This document shows positions 42,262-51,520 of a DNA stretch of 64,000 nt, one piece after another. Each line of letters starts with the position of its first letter. Positions within the stretch are counted from its first letter, which is position 1. This stretch comes from AP-15 sp963732095 (lineage in GTDB: Bacteria; Pseudomonadota; Alphaproteobacteria; ATCC43930; CGMCC-115725), in the NCBI GenBank assembly GCA_963732095.1, contig CAVSZA010000067.1, positions 1 through 64,000 of the forward strand, read 5' to 3'. The translations under genes were made by a program, and so were the position numbers. Below the pieces are notes generated by a model. That model did not search any database. It saw only the letters and a list, made by a program, of their open reading frames with translations, and was not told the origin of the DNA.

Positions 42262-42662
42262 TCAGACGGTCGTGCGCGGCTGAAAGAGTGAAGCGGCCGC
42301 ACATCATGTCGAGGCGATCTCCCGTCCCGTCATTCTCATGGAAAACGACGTTGAGCGCGGGCCGCTGGCGGGCCGGGGCCGGCGCCGCATCGCTCTCGTC
42401 GTGGAGCTCATGAGCCGACCCATGGGGAAACAACAGAATGTCACCGGTGACCAGCTTGCGCATTGGCCCGCCCTATCATGTCATACTGGCGGGTCCGCCG
42501 TGTTGGAGGACCCGCCAGTATGACATGATAGGGGATCTCGCCGAGCTCGGAGGCCGCAAAGTCGATGCGCCAGGGCGCGCCGAGGAGGCATCGGTAATCG
42601 AGCGTGCCCTTGACTGGTATCATCTCCAAAAGCCGGCTCAGCCAGTCGCGGATATTTTCCAT
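42262..42662 (-). pseudogene. AraC-family regulator remnant (cupin domain only)
   Basis: The minus strand encodes the N-terminal cupin of an AraC regulator: DWLSRLLEMIPVKGTLDYRC, GAPWRIDFAASELGEIPYHV, then after a palindrome RKLVTGDILLFPHGSAHELH, RPALNVVFHENDGTG, RLDMMCGRFTLSAAHDRLIR and SYLP. The C-terminal helix-turn-helix domain is missing. A perfect palindrome at 42471-42533 breaks the gene between the two parts. Confidence 0.7.
42471..42533. repeat. Perfect 26-bp-arm inverted repeat
   Basis: Left arm 42471-42496 (starts CCCTATCATGTC) and right arm 42508-42533 (ends GACATGATAGGG) are perfect complements around an 11-base loop. The loop reads AVLED-like codons on the plus strand, the missing piece of the cupin gene, so the inverted arm copies real coding sequence. 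Confidence 0.85.
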
Positions 42663-42740
42663 CTCGACCTATCGTCTATAAGACGAATGGGTATTTCATT
42701 GAGATAATCCGAATTTCAGAATTTCAAGCGTGAGACACAG

Positions 42741-43028
42741 ATGCTGTCCATCGAATGGGCAGAGAGCCATGTCACGACAGTCAGCCAATATGAAGAGCGG
42801 TTCCGGTTTTCGGCGCCGTCACTGCGTGAAACGTTTGTTGCGATGCGGGGAAGTGGCGCGAGACGACGGCGGAGGCAGCGCTTCTGGGGTGCCGTAGCTT
42901 TGGTCGGCGGGATTTTGGCGGCAAACGAAGTCGCGCCGCACCATTCTGCTCACGATGTTACGCACAGTGTCTCGCAAATGATGCTCTCCGATGTCGGATC
43001 AACCCCTATATCGCCCGCAGGACGATAG
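42741..43028 (+). CDS. Hypothetical protein
   Basis: 95 residues with a basic stretch (GARRRRRQRFWGAVALVG) next to a short hydrophobic segment, so perhaps a single-pass membrane protein. Not recognised. No strong ribosome site was found, and it could be a chance frame in a debris region. Confidence 0.3.
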   Translation: MLSIEWAESHVTTVSQYEERFRFSAPSLRETFVAMRGSGARRRRRQRFWGAVALVGGILAANEVAPHHSAHDVTHSVSQMMLSDVGSTPISPAGR

Positions 43029-43135
43029 GCCTGTCACCCAGGCGGGTGTCGACGCTCGAACTCAGGAGATAGGCCGTGCCGCCCTACTGGACCGAGCGAA
43101 CATCTGCACGGCGGCGCAATGATAGGACACCTCGC

Positions 43136-43345
43136 ATGTACACGAACAAAAAGACCATCGCCAACTCACCGTCTGAAGAGGCGCTCAGCGAACTCCGCGC
43201 CGCGGTGCCGAGCTTGCAGGCCATTGCCGACCGCGCCTTTGCGCTGGCAGCGGCGAACGAGTTCGAAGGCCCGCGCCGCACCATCGAGCGCGTCGGCATC
43301 CGGGCGGTCGATCTAATCACCGCAATTTCCGGACTTGCGCAATGA
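43136..43345 (+). CDS. Small hypothetical protein
   Basis: 69 residues (MYTNKKTIANSPSEEALSEL, then helical LRAAVPSLQAIADRAFALAA and IRAVDLITAISG). The composition is protein-like with two amphipathic helices. An upstream extension to 43076 in the same frame is less likely. Family unknown. Confidence 0.4.
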   Translation: MYTNKKTIANSPSEEALSELRAAVPSLQAIADRAFALAAANEFEGPRRTIERVGIRAVDLITAISGLAQ

Positions 43346-43536
43346 TGATCGGCCGTGCGGGACCTCCTCCAAGGGTGCAACCACGTTCGACGCACCGCCA
43401 ACATGCCCTGCCTCGGATCACATTGAGGGAGTGTCCTATGTCCCGCATTTCCACCGCGTCCGCCGAAATAGAAGCCGCACTGCCCTAACAGGCTGACACT
43501 GTCGGCCGGGCGTTCGTTGTAACGGAGTGTTTGGCA

Positions 43537-43755
43537 ATGCTCATCAAGACGTCTGTGCTTTCGCTATCGCTTGCGCTCTCCGTCGGCGTCGCCGCGGCGC
43601 AAGCACCGTCCTGGCCGATCGTCGAGGGGCGTCACCTGCAGCCGACCCAACAGGAGGTCGACAGCAGGGTAGATGAGAGGGCCCGCCAGTGGAGTCGTGG
43701 TGTCCAGTCGGAGATCGACCGCCTCTACGACGAGATTATGCGCGGACCCAACTAG
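43537..43755 (+). CDS. Small secreted hypothetical protein
   Basis: 72 residues. A signal peptide is clear (MLIKTSVLSLSLALSVGVAA, cleavage near AAAQA), followed by a mature part PSWPIVEGRHLQPTQQEVD and a helical tail RQWSRGVQSEIDRLYDEIM. GGAG lies about 10 bases upstream. Similar small exported proteins are common in Bradyrhizobium-like genomes, but none has a function that I know. Confidence 0.65.
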   Translation: MLIKTSVLSLSLALSVGVAAAQAPSWPIVEGRHLQPTQQEVDSRVDERARQWSRGVQSEIDRLYDEIMRGPN

Positions 43756-43840
43756 GAGTGCCCGGCGCTGGATGGAGCAGGAGCCCGATCCGCGTGGACG
43801 TCTGGTATCCGAAGACCCTCACTCGAGCAGGAGAAACCCA

Positions 43841-44405
43841 ATGAAACAGCTCACTGAGCAAACAGTCTCTTTCACCGGCGCGAGCAGGACCGATGGACGC
43901 AGTGCAGACCGAGATTTGATAAACTTCCTCGTAAGGGCACTCATCAGGCTTGGCACTGCAACGAAAACTTCGGTTACCACCTGCTTCGTGCGTCAATGGT
44001 CATCATTTTCTTCTTCTTTGGGTATCAGAAATGGTTCCAGTACGAGGTCGAGCGACTGATCCCCTATATCAGTAATGGCCCGCTCATCTTCTGGCTTTAT
44101 CCGCTTCTTGGCATGCGCGGCGCCACTTGGTTTTTGGGCGCCTCGGAATGGACGTTCGGCACGCTGTTGTTCCTGGGGTTTTGGAACAGGAAGCTGGGCA
44201 TCCTCGAGACGCTCGGCTCCAATGCCACCTTCATCGCTACCGTCACGATCATCCCATTTATGCCCGACGGCTGGGACGCGGCTGCCGGTGGCTTGCCGGC
44301 GATGACCGGCAATGTTCCCTTCCTGATGAAGGATGTGGTTCTCCTTGCAACATCACTCTACCTTCTGACGCAGGACCTCCGGAGGGAATTGCTCTCCACT
44401 GACGC
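43841..44405 (+). pseudogene. DUF417 (YkgB/RclC-like) membrane protein, frameshifted, 3' end lost
   Basis: An N-terminal part (MKQLTEQTVSFTGASRTDGR, then DLINFLVRALIRLGTAT) is linked by a one-base shift near 43960 to ENFGYHLLRASMVIIFFFFG, YQKWFQYEVERLIPYISNGP and ATFIATVTIIPFMPDGW, with membrane helices and MKDVVLLATSLYLL. This is the DUF417 family, related to RclC of reactive-chlorine defence. The frame then runs past LRREL into unrelated DNA with no proper stop, probably where the recombinase cassette joins. Confidence 0.75.
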
Positions 44406-44496
44406 AGGTGAGCGAGCGCAAAGATGGCGGCAGCCGGGGCCATGTGAGATCGCGCAACGGGGCCGTTTAGCAAGACATATCTGTCCGGAGTTGCGT

Positions 44497-46197
44497 TCAG
44501 CCTGCGAGCAGTTCGTGCTGCTCCGTCCAGTCCAGCGGCAGATCGAGTTCGGTCAGCCGCGTCGCGGTGAGCGCGACGGGTTGCCAGCCCTGCAGGATCG
44601 CCTCGATCAATTCCGGGCTCAAGAGGCGAGGCCGACGAGACGGCGAATGTAGCGCCGGGAAAGGCCGTCACACTTGGCCAACTTCTGGAGCGATCGGGCG
44701 CGGCCGGTGGCAAGCTCCTCAAACCACGCGCCCCCCCGCGCAATCGCCTTGATCAAGGCCGGATAACATCGGGAGCTGCGGTCCCGCTGTGCCAATCCGG
44801 TCAGCACCAACCTGGTTTCGGATACCGCGGTGCTTGAAGGCGACCGCCGTCGTCGGTTCGACAGCGCTGTCACTCGCGGTCTCCGATGCGGATGACGGGA
44901 CATCCCCGCCCAACAGAAGGCTGCGCTGCAGCTTGATGATGATCGTCTTCTCATCGACGATGATCTTACCGACGAGCTCGCGAACGAGCTTTACTCGTTC
45001 CCCGGGTGAGCCCCCTAGCGCTGCTGCCATGCGGCCGGCCCGACCGAGCAGTTTCCGAAGCTCGTCGCTGGGCATGCCGGCGGCGCCAAACCGCTCGACC
45101 ACAGCTCGCCGGGCTAGTCAGCGCGTCGGCCAGGATCCTGATCACGGCTTCTTCGATTTCCCTGGCGGCGAGCCGCCAGCCTTCGCGATCCGTTCCGGCA
45201 TCGGTGATCAGGGCAGCCGAGACGTAGTAGCGATAGCGTCGGCCCTTCTTGACGGCGTGTGATGGCGTGAGCCGCTCCCCCCGAGCATCCACCAGCAGGC
45301 CGGCCAGCAAGCTCGGCTCGGCTGCTTAGCCCTGCGCCGATGATTGCTCGTATTGGCTGCGAGCTGGTCCCGAACAGTGGACCAGCTCTCATCGTCGATC
45401 AGGGCCCGATGCTGGCCGGGATAGAGCTGACCTTTGTGCGCAATCTGAGCGGTGTAAATCGGGTTCGAGAGCAGTGTGTAGAGATGACCGCGCGAAAAGG
45501 GTTTGCCGCCGCGCTCGGTGCCCATTGGCCGTTGCGCTGCATTTCGTCCGAAGCCCGAGATGGTCGGCCTCCTGCTTGACCCGGCACACGCAGCCGAGCT
45601 CACGATAGAGAGCGAAAATGCGGCGTACCGTCTCGGCCTCGGCAGGATTGATGACGAGCGTGCGCTCGCTCGCGTCATAACGTAGCGGTACATTGCTGCC
45701 CATCCACATGCCCTTCCTCTTTGAGGCGGCGATCTTGTCGCGAATGCGTTCGCCGGTGACCTCCCGCTCGAACTGGGCAAACGACAACAGCACATTGAGC
45801 GTCAGGCGCCCCATCGAGCTGGTCGTATTGAATTGCTGCGTCACTGAAACGAACGACACACCCTGTGCGTCGAAGACCTGGACCAGCCGGGCAAAATCGG
45901 CAAGCGAGCGGGTCAGCCGGTCGACCTTGTAGACAACGACGATATCGATCCGGCCCGCCCGGATATCGGCGAGCAGGCGTTGCGCCGCGGGTCGCTCGAG
46001 ATTGCCGCCCGAGAACCCGCCATCGTCATAGCGGGTTCTCGCCAACAGCCAACACTCGTGCTGCTGGCTGCGAATGTAGGAGCCTCGCAGGCTTCGCGCC
46101 GCGCCTCGAGCGAATTGAATTCCTGCTCGAGCCCTTCTTCGGAGGATTTGCGGGTGTAGATCGCGCAACGTCTGCGGCTCGCATCAGCTCGCGGCAT
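44497..46197 (-). pseudogene. Large serine recombinase, multiple frameshifts
   Basis: A resolvase/invertase-type recombinase of about 560 residues scattered over at least five frames. The N-terminal catalytic Ser lies in CAIYTRKSSEEG, then FNSLEARREAC, GGFSGGNLERPAAQRLLADI, VVYKVDRLTRSLADFARLVQ, SFAQFEREVTGERIRDKIAA (the Arg motif), IYTAQIAHKGQLYPGQHRAL, LVRELVGKIIVDEKT and WQPVALTATRLTELDLPLDW. It belongs to the cassette recombinase - DUF2924 - DUF3489 on the minus strand. So many indels argue for a dead gene or very poor sequence. Confidence 0.85.
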
Positions 46198-46282
46198 CGC
46201 CGTCCTCTCCGGCTGAACGTGGTCCCCGCGAGGGCCTGAGAGCAGCGGTGCGGTTCGCCTTCAATCCGAAGAAGAGCGGTCC

Positions 46283-46654
46283 CTACCACGCTGTGCCGGT
46301 GATCTTTCCCGCGAGGGCGGAAAGCGAGCGGTAGCTCGTGCCCTGCCAAGAGAAGCCGTCATCGAGCACCAGTACATCATAGGTTCGACCCTGCCATTCT
46401 CGAACCAGCCGAGTTCCAGGCTTCAGCTCGGGACGAGGGCGTATCCGCACCTCTTGGCTTCCGTTGAGCTGCTGCGCAAATTGACGGAGCTGACGCTGCC
46501 GCTCCGGGTGGAGGCCGCCGAGAGCGACCTCCTGCATCCGGTATGCGACAGCTCGCAGCAGCAGTTCGCGGCTGAGGTACGCCAACGCCTCCGCTTTGTA
46601 GAGAACGCGCCACTGCTGCCGAAGCTCGCCGAGGCCGAGCTCGGGGAGGCGCAA
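46283..46654 (-). CDS. DUF2924 protein
   Basis: About 123 residues as read from a TTG. The family pattern is ARREALLRLPELGLGELRQQ before it and then RVLYKAEALAYLSRELLLRA, VAYRMQEVALGGL, KPGTRLVREWQGRTYDVLVL and FSWQGTSYRSLSALAGKITG. DUF2924 genes usually lie between a serine recombinase and a DUF3489 gene in Hyphomicrobiales and related genomes, as here. Its job is unknown, perhaps recombination directionality. The real start could be upstream, where an indel seems to have broken the frame near 46690. Confidence 0.75.
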   Translation of the reverse strand: MRLPELGLGELRQQWRVLYKAEALAYLSRELLLRAVAYRMQEVALGGLHPERQRQLRQFAQQLNGSQEVRIRPRPELKPGTRLVREWQGRTYDVLVLDDGFSWQGTSYRSLSALAGKITGTAW

Positions 46655-47165
46655 GAGCGCCTCCCGGCGAGCCGTTGCATCGTGGATCGCGCCTCATGCC
46701 GGCTCCGGGGGCGGCGATGCGATAGACCCGGCCGCGCTCCTCTGTCGCCGAGGCGAGGGTCAGCCCGAGCTTCTTCTTCAGAGTTCCGGAGAAGAGCCCC
46801 CGGACCGTGTGCCGCTGCCAACCCATCACCCTCGCGACTTCGTCGACGGTCGCGCCCTCGGGTCGGTGCAGCATCGCGATCACCGCCTCCTGTTTTGACG
46901 GGCGCTTTGTGTCGGACGGTTGGTCCGGGTCCGGCAAGGCCTCGATCGCCGACCACAGCTGATCGATCAACGTATCGCGGTCACCGACTTTGGTCTGCTT
47001 CTCGACACCCGGAAGCGCGTTCCACAGCGCCAGCAGGCGTTTGCCGCTGAGCCGGGCGGCGCGCAACTCCTCCCGTGAGGCAACCGCAACTTCGCCCTTG
47101 TTCACGGTGGCCGGAGGCTCGCGGCACAGGATGATTTCGTCATTGCCGATGATGTAGATGCGCAT
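46377..47165 (-). CDS. DUF3489 protein (winged-helix-like), C-terminal extension probably artefactual
   Basis: The domain is clear over residues 1-155: MRIYIIGNDEIILCREPPA, EELRAARLSGKRLLALWNAL, DRDTLIDQLWSAIEALPDPD, SKQEAVIAMLHRPEGATVDE, VARVMGWQRHTVRGLFSGTL, KKKLGLTLASATEERGR and VYRIA. This is the compact helix-turn-helix-like DUF3489. After VYRIA the frame continues for 100 codons into the DUF2924 gene, so the true stop near 46690 was probably lost by an indel. GGAGAA precedes the ATG. Confidence 0.75.
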   Translation of the reverse strand: MRIYIIGNDEIILCREPPATVNKGEVAVASREELRAARLSGKRLLALWNALPGVEKQTKVGDRDTLIDQLWSAIEALPDPDQPSDTKRPSKQEAVIAMLHRPEGATVDEVARVMGWQRHTVRGLFSGTLKKKLGLTLASATEERGRVYRIAAPGAGMRRDPRCNGSPGGALAPPRARPRRASAAVARSLQSGGVGVPQPRTAAASCRIPDAGGRSRRPPPGAAASAPSICAAAQRKPRGADTPSSRAEAWNSAGSRMAGSNL

Positions 47166-47441
47166 CGATGGGTTCTCCTGATTGACCTGCGCGGTTGCGC
47201 CGGTGACCCATTCACGCTCTCTTCAGCGGTCAAAGCCAGTCTATTCGGGATAATTTCATGGCGTTGTTTGGCGCCATCCGAGCATGGAATTGCTTGGCCG
47301 CGAACTTGGCACGCACTGGGCGGATTTCGGCAATGTGGAACCAAATTCTAATAGAACGATGCCCTGGTCAGGTCGCGTCTGCTATCCACTCGACTGCTGA
47401 CCAGGGCTCAGTGGTAACATTAGTCTCAGTTTGACCCAAAG
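46831..47441. repeat. Long direct repeat, copy 2
   Basis: Same orientation as 8104-8644 and nearly identical. Here it carries the intact DUF3489 5' part and upstream DNA with the inverted repeat GCCCTGGTCAG/CTGACCAGGGC at 47361-47371 and 47397-47407. Confidence 0.85.
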
Positions 47442-47527
47442 CGGAAGCCATTGGTCGCCCGACATCGGAAGCCGCTCTCGCACTCAGCTTCAACAGCGAA
47501 ACGAGACGGCTTTGTTTTCTTTGCTCG

Positions 47528-47818
47528 TCAGTCCATCGACCGTTCCAACCAGGCCCGCAGTCCGGCCAAGGTGCGGAATTCCTCCACTGCGCGGGCGCTG
47601 CCGTCTGGAAACAGCGCCGACGCCATGCGGCTCAATGCGGCTCCGGGACCGAATTCCAAAGCCGCCGCCGCGCCAGCCGATCGGCAGCTCTCAAGGCAAG
47701 CCGCCCAATCGATGGTGGTCGAGATCTGACGGGCCAGCCTGTCGATCCCCGTTTCGATGTCGTGGATCGTATCGCCGTCGATCCCGCTCAGGATGAGGGT
47801 ATTTTCGACCGCGATCAT
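47528..47818 (-). pseudogene. C-terminal remnant of a malonate decarboxylase epsilon subunit (MdcH-like)
   Basis: The frame reads LILSGIDGDTIHDIETGIDR, LARQISTTIDWAACLESCRS, AALEFGPGAALSRMASALFP and EEFRTLAGLRAWLERSMD. This is the last third of an acyltransferase-fold MdcH protein, which charges the malonate decarboxylase acyl carrier. Nothing further upstream fits, so it is a cut-off end next to the recombinase cassette. Confidence 0.55.
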
Positions 47819-47839
47819 AGGCTTACCTCATGCTCGTTT

Positions 47840-48535
47840 CTACGCGCCTAAATATTTCGTCATCTCATAGGCGCGGTGATTAACCGCCGCCTGCAGATCC
47901 AGAATTGTTGTCTCAGAAATATCGGACAACCAGCTAACTGTTTTGGGACTCCATATGCCAAACCACCGCACAGCCGCATCCAGCGTCATTGCAAGATTAT
48001 AATTTTGTGCGCCAGCAGCATCCCGATTGCCGTAAAAATAGCCTGGCTTCTCTGGATCGACCAATTGCAATTTGACGACCCGCGAGATGTAGCCAATTAC
48101 GCGCACGACCCAGCCATTTAGGTCCGTCCGCTCAGAATTCATCTCCGATATCAATAATTGACAAATTCCACTCCCAACTTGACAGCGGTAGTACGGCTTA
48201 TCAATCCATTCTGTGTGGTCTGGATCAAACAATGGATCTTCCGCGATGGCTGACCACATACTAATTATTTCTCCATACTTACTTTTCTCAAGATACCGTA
48301 TCCCGATGTGGAAACAGTAATCCAAGCGTCGTAGGAATCTCGACAGTCCTCCAGCTTTATCGTCATAATTCTGTTGAATACCATCTTCTCCCGTTATCTC
48401 CATAGATGCTAGAATGAAGACGCGAAGGCTACTATCTCCATCCCAATACATAGGTGCTACAAAATTACCAATCAGCGATGACCAGATCTCGGCAGCTTGC
48501 TCGTCGGTCAACACATACGAAAGATCCCAACTCAT
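47840..48535 (-). CDS. Hypothetical protein of an AT-rich island
   Basis: About 231 residues beginning MSWDLSYVLTDEQAAEIWSS, then LRRLDYCFHIGIRYLEKSKY, GEIISMWSAIAEDPLFD, CQVGSGICQLLISEMN, VGYI-like strands and LQAAVNHRAYEMTKYLGA. Compositionally soluble and helical. No family recognised. Clearly more AT-rich than its neighbours, as is the upstream gene on the same strand, so the pair was probably acquired together. ATG 48535 was preferred over an earlier TTG (48598), and an AAAGG-like site lies upstream. Confidence 0.55.
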   Translation of the reverse strand: MSWDLSYVLTDEQAAEIWSSLIGNFVAPMYWDGDSSLRVFILASMEITGEDGIQQNYDDKAGGLSRFLRRLDYCFHIGIRYLEKSKYGEIISMWSAIAEDPLFDPDHTEWIDKPYYRCQVGSGICQLLISEMNSERTDLNGWVVRVIGYISRVVKLQLVDPEKPGYFYGNRDAAGAQNYNLAMTLDAAVRWFGIWSPKTVSWLSDISETTILDLQAAVNHRAYEMTKYLGA

Positions 48536-48618
48536 TGCCAGACCTTTTTTGGAAAGTATTCGCGAAAGCATCGCTGACAAACTCTGTATTTGGACCAATC
48601 CCTCTCAAAAAGATGCCC

Positions 48619-50385
48619 CTATAATTGACCCCTGACCGCCTCAAGCCGCGCCTGAAATCGTTCCGTCTGCCGAAGTGTCAGGCTCGACACAGACCGCAGT
48701 TCATCTTTTGTATGTTTCTCGCCGTCGTCACAAAGATCGCAAGCACATCTGTCAATTTGATTGAAGCGAAAATAGTCATCGACACCCTCACTTTCAAACG
48801 CATTCGGCGCGTGCTTGTCTATATACACTTTTCCGACGTATTTAAAAGCGCCTGGATCGTCTTCATTGACGTCCTTCCTACGATAACGTGAGGATCATGA
48901 GAATAAAGTATCGTCTTCAAAAACGGTCTGACGAACGAGGACATCGCACGCCAAGAGTTGCCCTCTTCGTGATCACACTCTGGCGACGTTTCATTATGGT
49001 GGATGCGTAATATAGGGGCTCCACAAGAACGGGTTTTGATGTTGTAAGTGATGTTTCTGGGACCCCGTTTCCTCCATCTATAACCACGGAAATCTGGTCA
49101 GCAATTTCGCGGGGAAGTTCCAAAATATCAAAGTCGATTGGATAGGACCCTGGAAATATGACATTTGTTGAATGTGGATACACCATCTCTATCGGAGCCG
49201 GAAACTCAAGTCCAAATAATTCCCACTTCGCTAAGGGGTCGTCTAGATTTGCTGGTCTCTTAGTGAAGCGCTCAAAAGTCCGACGACGCATAGCAGTTAG
49301 TGACCGAAACCATCTATAGATGTGGTCAATAAGTTGGGCGTGTTTGCGGCGTGTCGGTGGGCATTGCCAACGCTAGTTTCTCGTCAGCTTCGATGTCGAA
49401 CGCGATTGCAGCTACAATGCTGTGTCCAAATTCTTTTCTAAACAACCCGTCAACAGTGTCCCAGGCTTCGTCCCAGGTTATGTCGCGCTCTATGGTTGTA
49501 TTCTCAAACCGGTTAATGAGGCTCGCTAATATCGTTTGAAAGATCGACGATGGTAGCTCCGAACCTAGAGAAAACACCGGGAGCGCCGCTACATTGCCGA
49601 AATCGGTGCGGAAACTCGTTCGGGCTCCGCTTCGATAGGTTCCACAGAGACTAGCAAAGATCGCTACACTGAGCAGTTTTGCGACACCTTCATTCGGCGA
49701 ACGTCCAAACATATGCTGGAATGGCGCAAACCAGCGATAAACCACGTCTACATTTGTTGGATTGGCACCAATATACTCTGTAAATCCTTCGGGAAACCTC
49801 CTCTCTAACTCAGGGGTGCGAGAAGTCGGGAAATTTAAAAGGTAGTCTGAAAAGAGAAGGCGAGCGCCTCTAACATTGCGCTTCCACCAAAGTGCACCAC
49901 CCTACCGTTTTCGTGGCGCAACCCCCTGCGGTCACCCACAAAGACTTTTTGTTGCTCTCTGATCATCCGGCCAGCTGCACAGGATGGGGTCGTCGCAAAA
50001 TCCTGCAGGCCAAGTTGATACTTGCCTATAACTGGATCAGATCCTGAGATAAAAGGAATTATGACTGGCTGACCTTCTAATAATAAACCCAATACGATCT
50101 GATAATTTGTCATAGCGCTCCGGAGCGTGAATGCTCCGTACGGACTAATGACAAAGTCAAAAAAATGCCGCAATTCGTGGAGTAAGTGGAGTAGTAAACA
50201 AGATTTAATGCACATTCTTCAGAGTCATCCATTCGGGACATCTGATGGAGGTAGTCCATCGGTGAGCCCCAAATGAAAGGCTCAAGCGAAGCGTGAAGTG
50301 TGGAGCCGAAACGATGCCTTGATAGAGCAGAAACGTTGATGCTGATAACGGCATTCTCCGGATCGGCGACGGCAAGACGAAACAT
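48619..50385 (-). pseudogene. Large protein with HExxH motif, several frameshifts
   Basis: Frames joined in order give a protein of about 589 residues: MFRLAVADPENAVISINVSA, then NLVYYST + LLHELRHFFDFVISPYGAFT, FISGSDPVIGKYQLGLQDF, DYLLNFPTSRTPELERRFPE, VVYRWFAPFQHMFGRSPNEG, GVAKLLSVAIFASLCG, QLIDHIYRWFRSLTAMRRRT, GLEFPAPIEMVYPHS, CDHEEGNSWRAMSSFVRPFL, FKYVGKVYIDKHAPN and a Cys pair in RCACDLCDDGEK. HELRH is a zinc-metallopeptidase-like HExxH. At least five one-base shifts split otherwise well kept sequence, so errors are as likely as decay. Function unknown. Confidence 0.55.
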
Positions 50386-50455
50386 ATGTAAGCCCCTTAT
50401 GAATGCGTTTCAGTGAACTCTTTCAATCTATCATCCGCAGTATTATTCTGCAGAG

Positions 50456-50739
50456 TTAGTTGAGCGCGGTGTCAAAACATTCAAGCTGTACGACTTGGTT
50501 AGGACTTAAGAGCTGACAAATCTTCATCAATAAAGGTAGCCCGACATCGGTTGTCTGTGGTGCAACGTATATAAATTTCAGGCTTTCAATTGCCTCGGGT
50601 GAGGTCCAAGGGGTGAGAGTTGCTTGGAAGTTGGTGTAACAGCATGAACCTCAGAAACCGTGTGTTCATTCTGGAGGAGTTGAGACCGGAGTTCCTCGAT
50701 CGTCTGTTGTTCACGTTGTACTCTCAGCAGATGAGGCAT
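50456..50739 (-). CDS. Small hypothetical protein of the AT-rich island, frameshifted
   Basis: About 94 residues when one base shift near 50625 is allowed: MPHLLRVQREQQTIEELRSQ, LLQNEHTVSEVHAVTPT, then NFQATLTPWTSPEAIESLKF, IYVAPQTTDVGLPLLMKICQ and LECFDTALN before a TAA. GGAGAG lies close before the ATG. It ends 71 bases before the HExxH gene and points the same way, so the three genes could form one operon. The first part is probably a coiled-coil helix. Not recognised. Confidence 0.45.
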
Positions 50740-50765
50740 CACAACTCTCCATGGCTATGATATGG

Positions 50766-50802
50766 GATGGGATGTGAGTTGTTGATGGGATGTGAGTTGT
50801 TA
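50766..50802. repeat. 18-bp tandem repeat, two copies
   Basis: GGGATGTGAGTTGTTGAT is followed by an almost identical GGGATGTGAGTTGTTATC. It lies just upstream of the AT-rich island genes and could be a regulatory or slippage-prone site. Confidence 0.6.
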
Positions 50803-50899
50803 TCGTGGCCACCCCTCAGCATAATCGAACCGACATGCGCAGCTGACGACGTGGTAGATGACAGCCCCAGGCTCCCAGGGCGGGGCGAACGCACTCAGT

Positions 50900-51409
50900 T
50901 TATCCTACGCTCGTCGGCGGAAACTTGGTTAGGAATAATCCGGAGGTCGTTCGATGAGTGTGAAGCAGCTCACACAGGAAGAATAATTTTAGCGGGTTCG
51001 ATGCCGACCTCTCGGGTCCTGCACCGTATTTGTAAGGCGGCACGGATAAATACTCGTAGTAGTTCGAGCCGTTGTAGAATGGATTGGCATAGTCGCCGTT
51101 TGCCAGCGCGAAGCCAAACCCGTGCGCGGTCAACCGCGGTTCGACGGCGCTCACCAGGTTATCCACGGCATACGGCTCATTTCCGGGGATCGGCGTGCCT
51201 GTCGGCTGGAGCGCGGCGATCGCCGCCCCGTTGTCCGTACCGGTGATCCCGACGATTTGATAGAAGCCGGCCGCGTCCGGAGCGTCGTTTGTCGTGAAGG
51301 TGCCGGAAGCGGAAACCCCGGCGCCGCTATAGCCCCAGTTCCAAAGCAGCAAGGCCTTTGCCGAATGTGCGTGCATCAGCAAGATCGCTGCCGCGATCAG
51401 TATCCGCAT
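50900..51409 (-). CDS. Exported protein of a PEP-CTERM-like type, C-terminus doubtful
   Basis: A signal peptide (MRILIAAAILLMHAHSAKAL) is followed by LLWNWGYSGAGVSASGTFTT, GFYQIVGITGTDNGAAIAAL, PYAVDNLVSAV and GFGFALANGDYANPFYNGSN. This resembles small exported proteins that in many genomes end with a PEP-CTERM sorting signal. The final 35 codons read differently (LFFLCELLHTHRTTSG) and lack that signal, so the 3' end is perhaps frameshifted near 51000. Protein is about 169 residues as read. Confidence 0.55.
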   Translation of the reverse strand: MRILIAAAILLMHAHSAKALLLWNWGYSGAGVSASGTFTTNDAPDAAGFYQIVGITGTDNGAAIAALQPTGTPIPGNEPYAVDNLVSAVEPRLTAHGFGFALANGDYANPFYNGSNYYEYLSVPPYKYGAGPERSASNPLKLFFLCELLHTHRTTSGLFLTKFPPTSVG

Positions 51410-51520
51410 CGTCAGCGCGCCGCGCTCTCCCGTGAGATGTATCTTCTACCCGTTCCGATGCGAGCCCGAGAGCTCGCCCCGCGAAAGCGCTATATGACAG
51501 ATCTGAGAGCCCGGATATCT

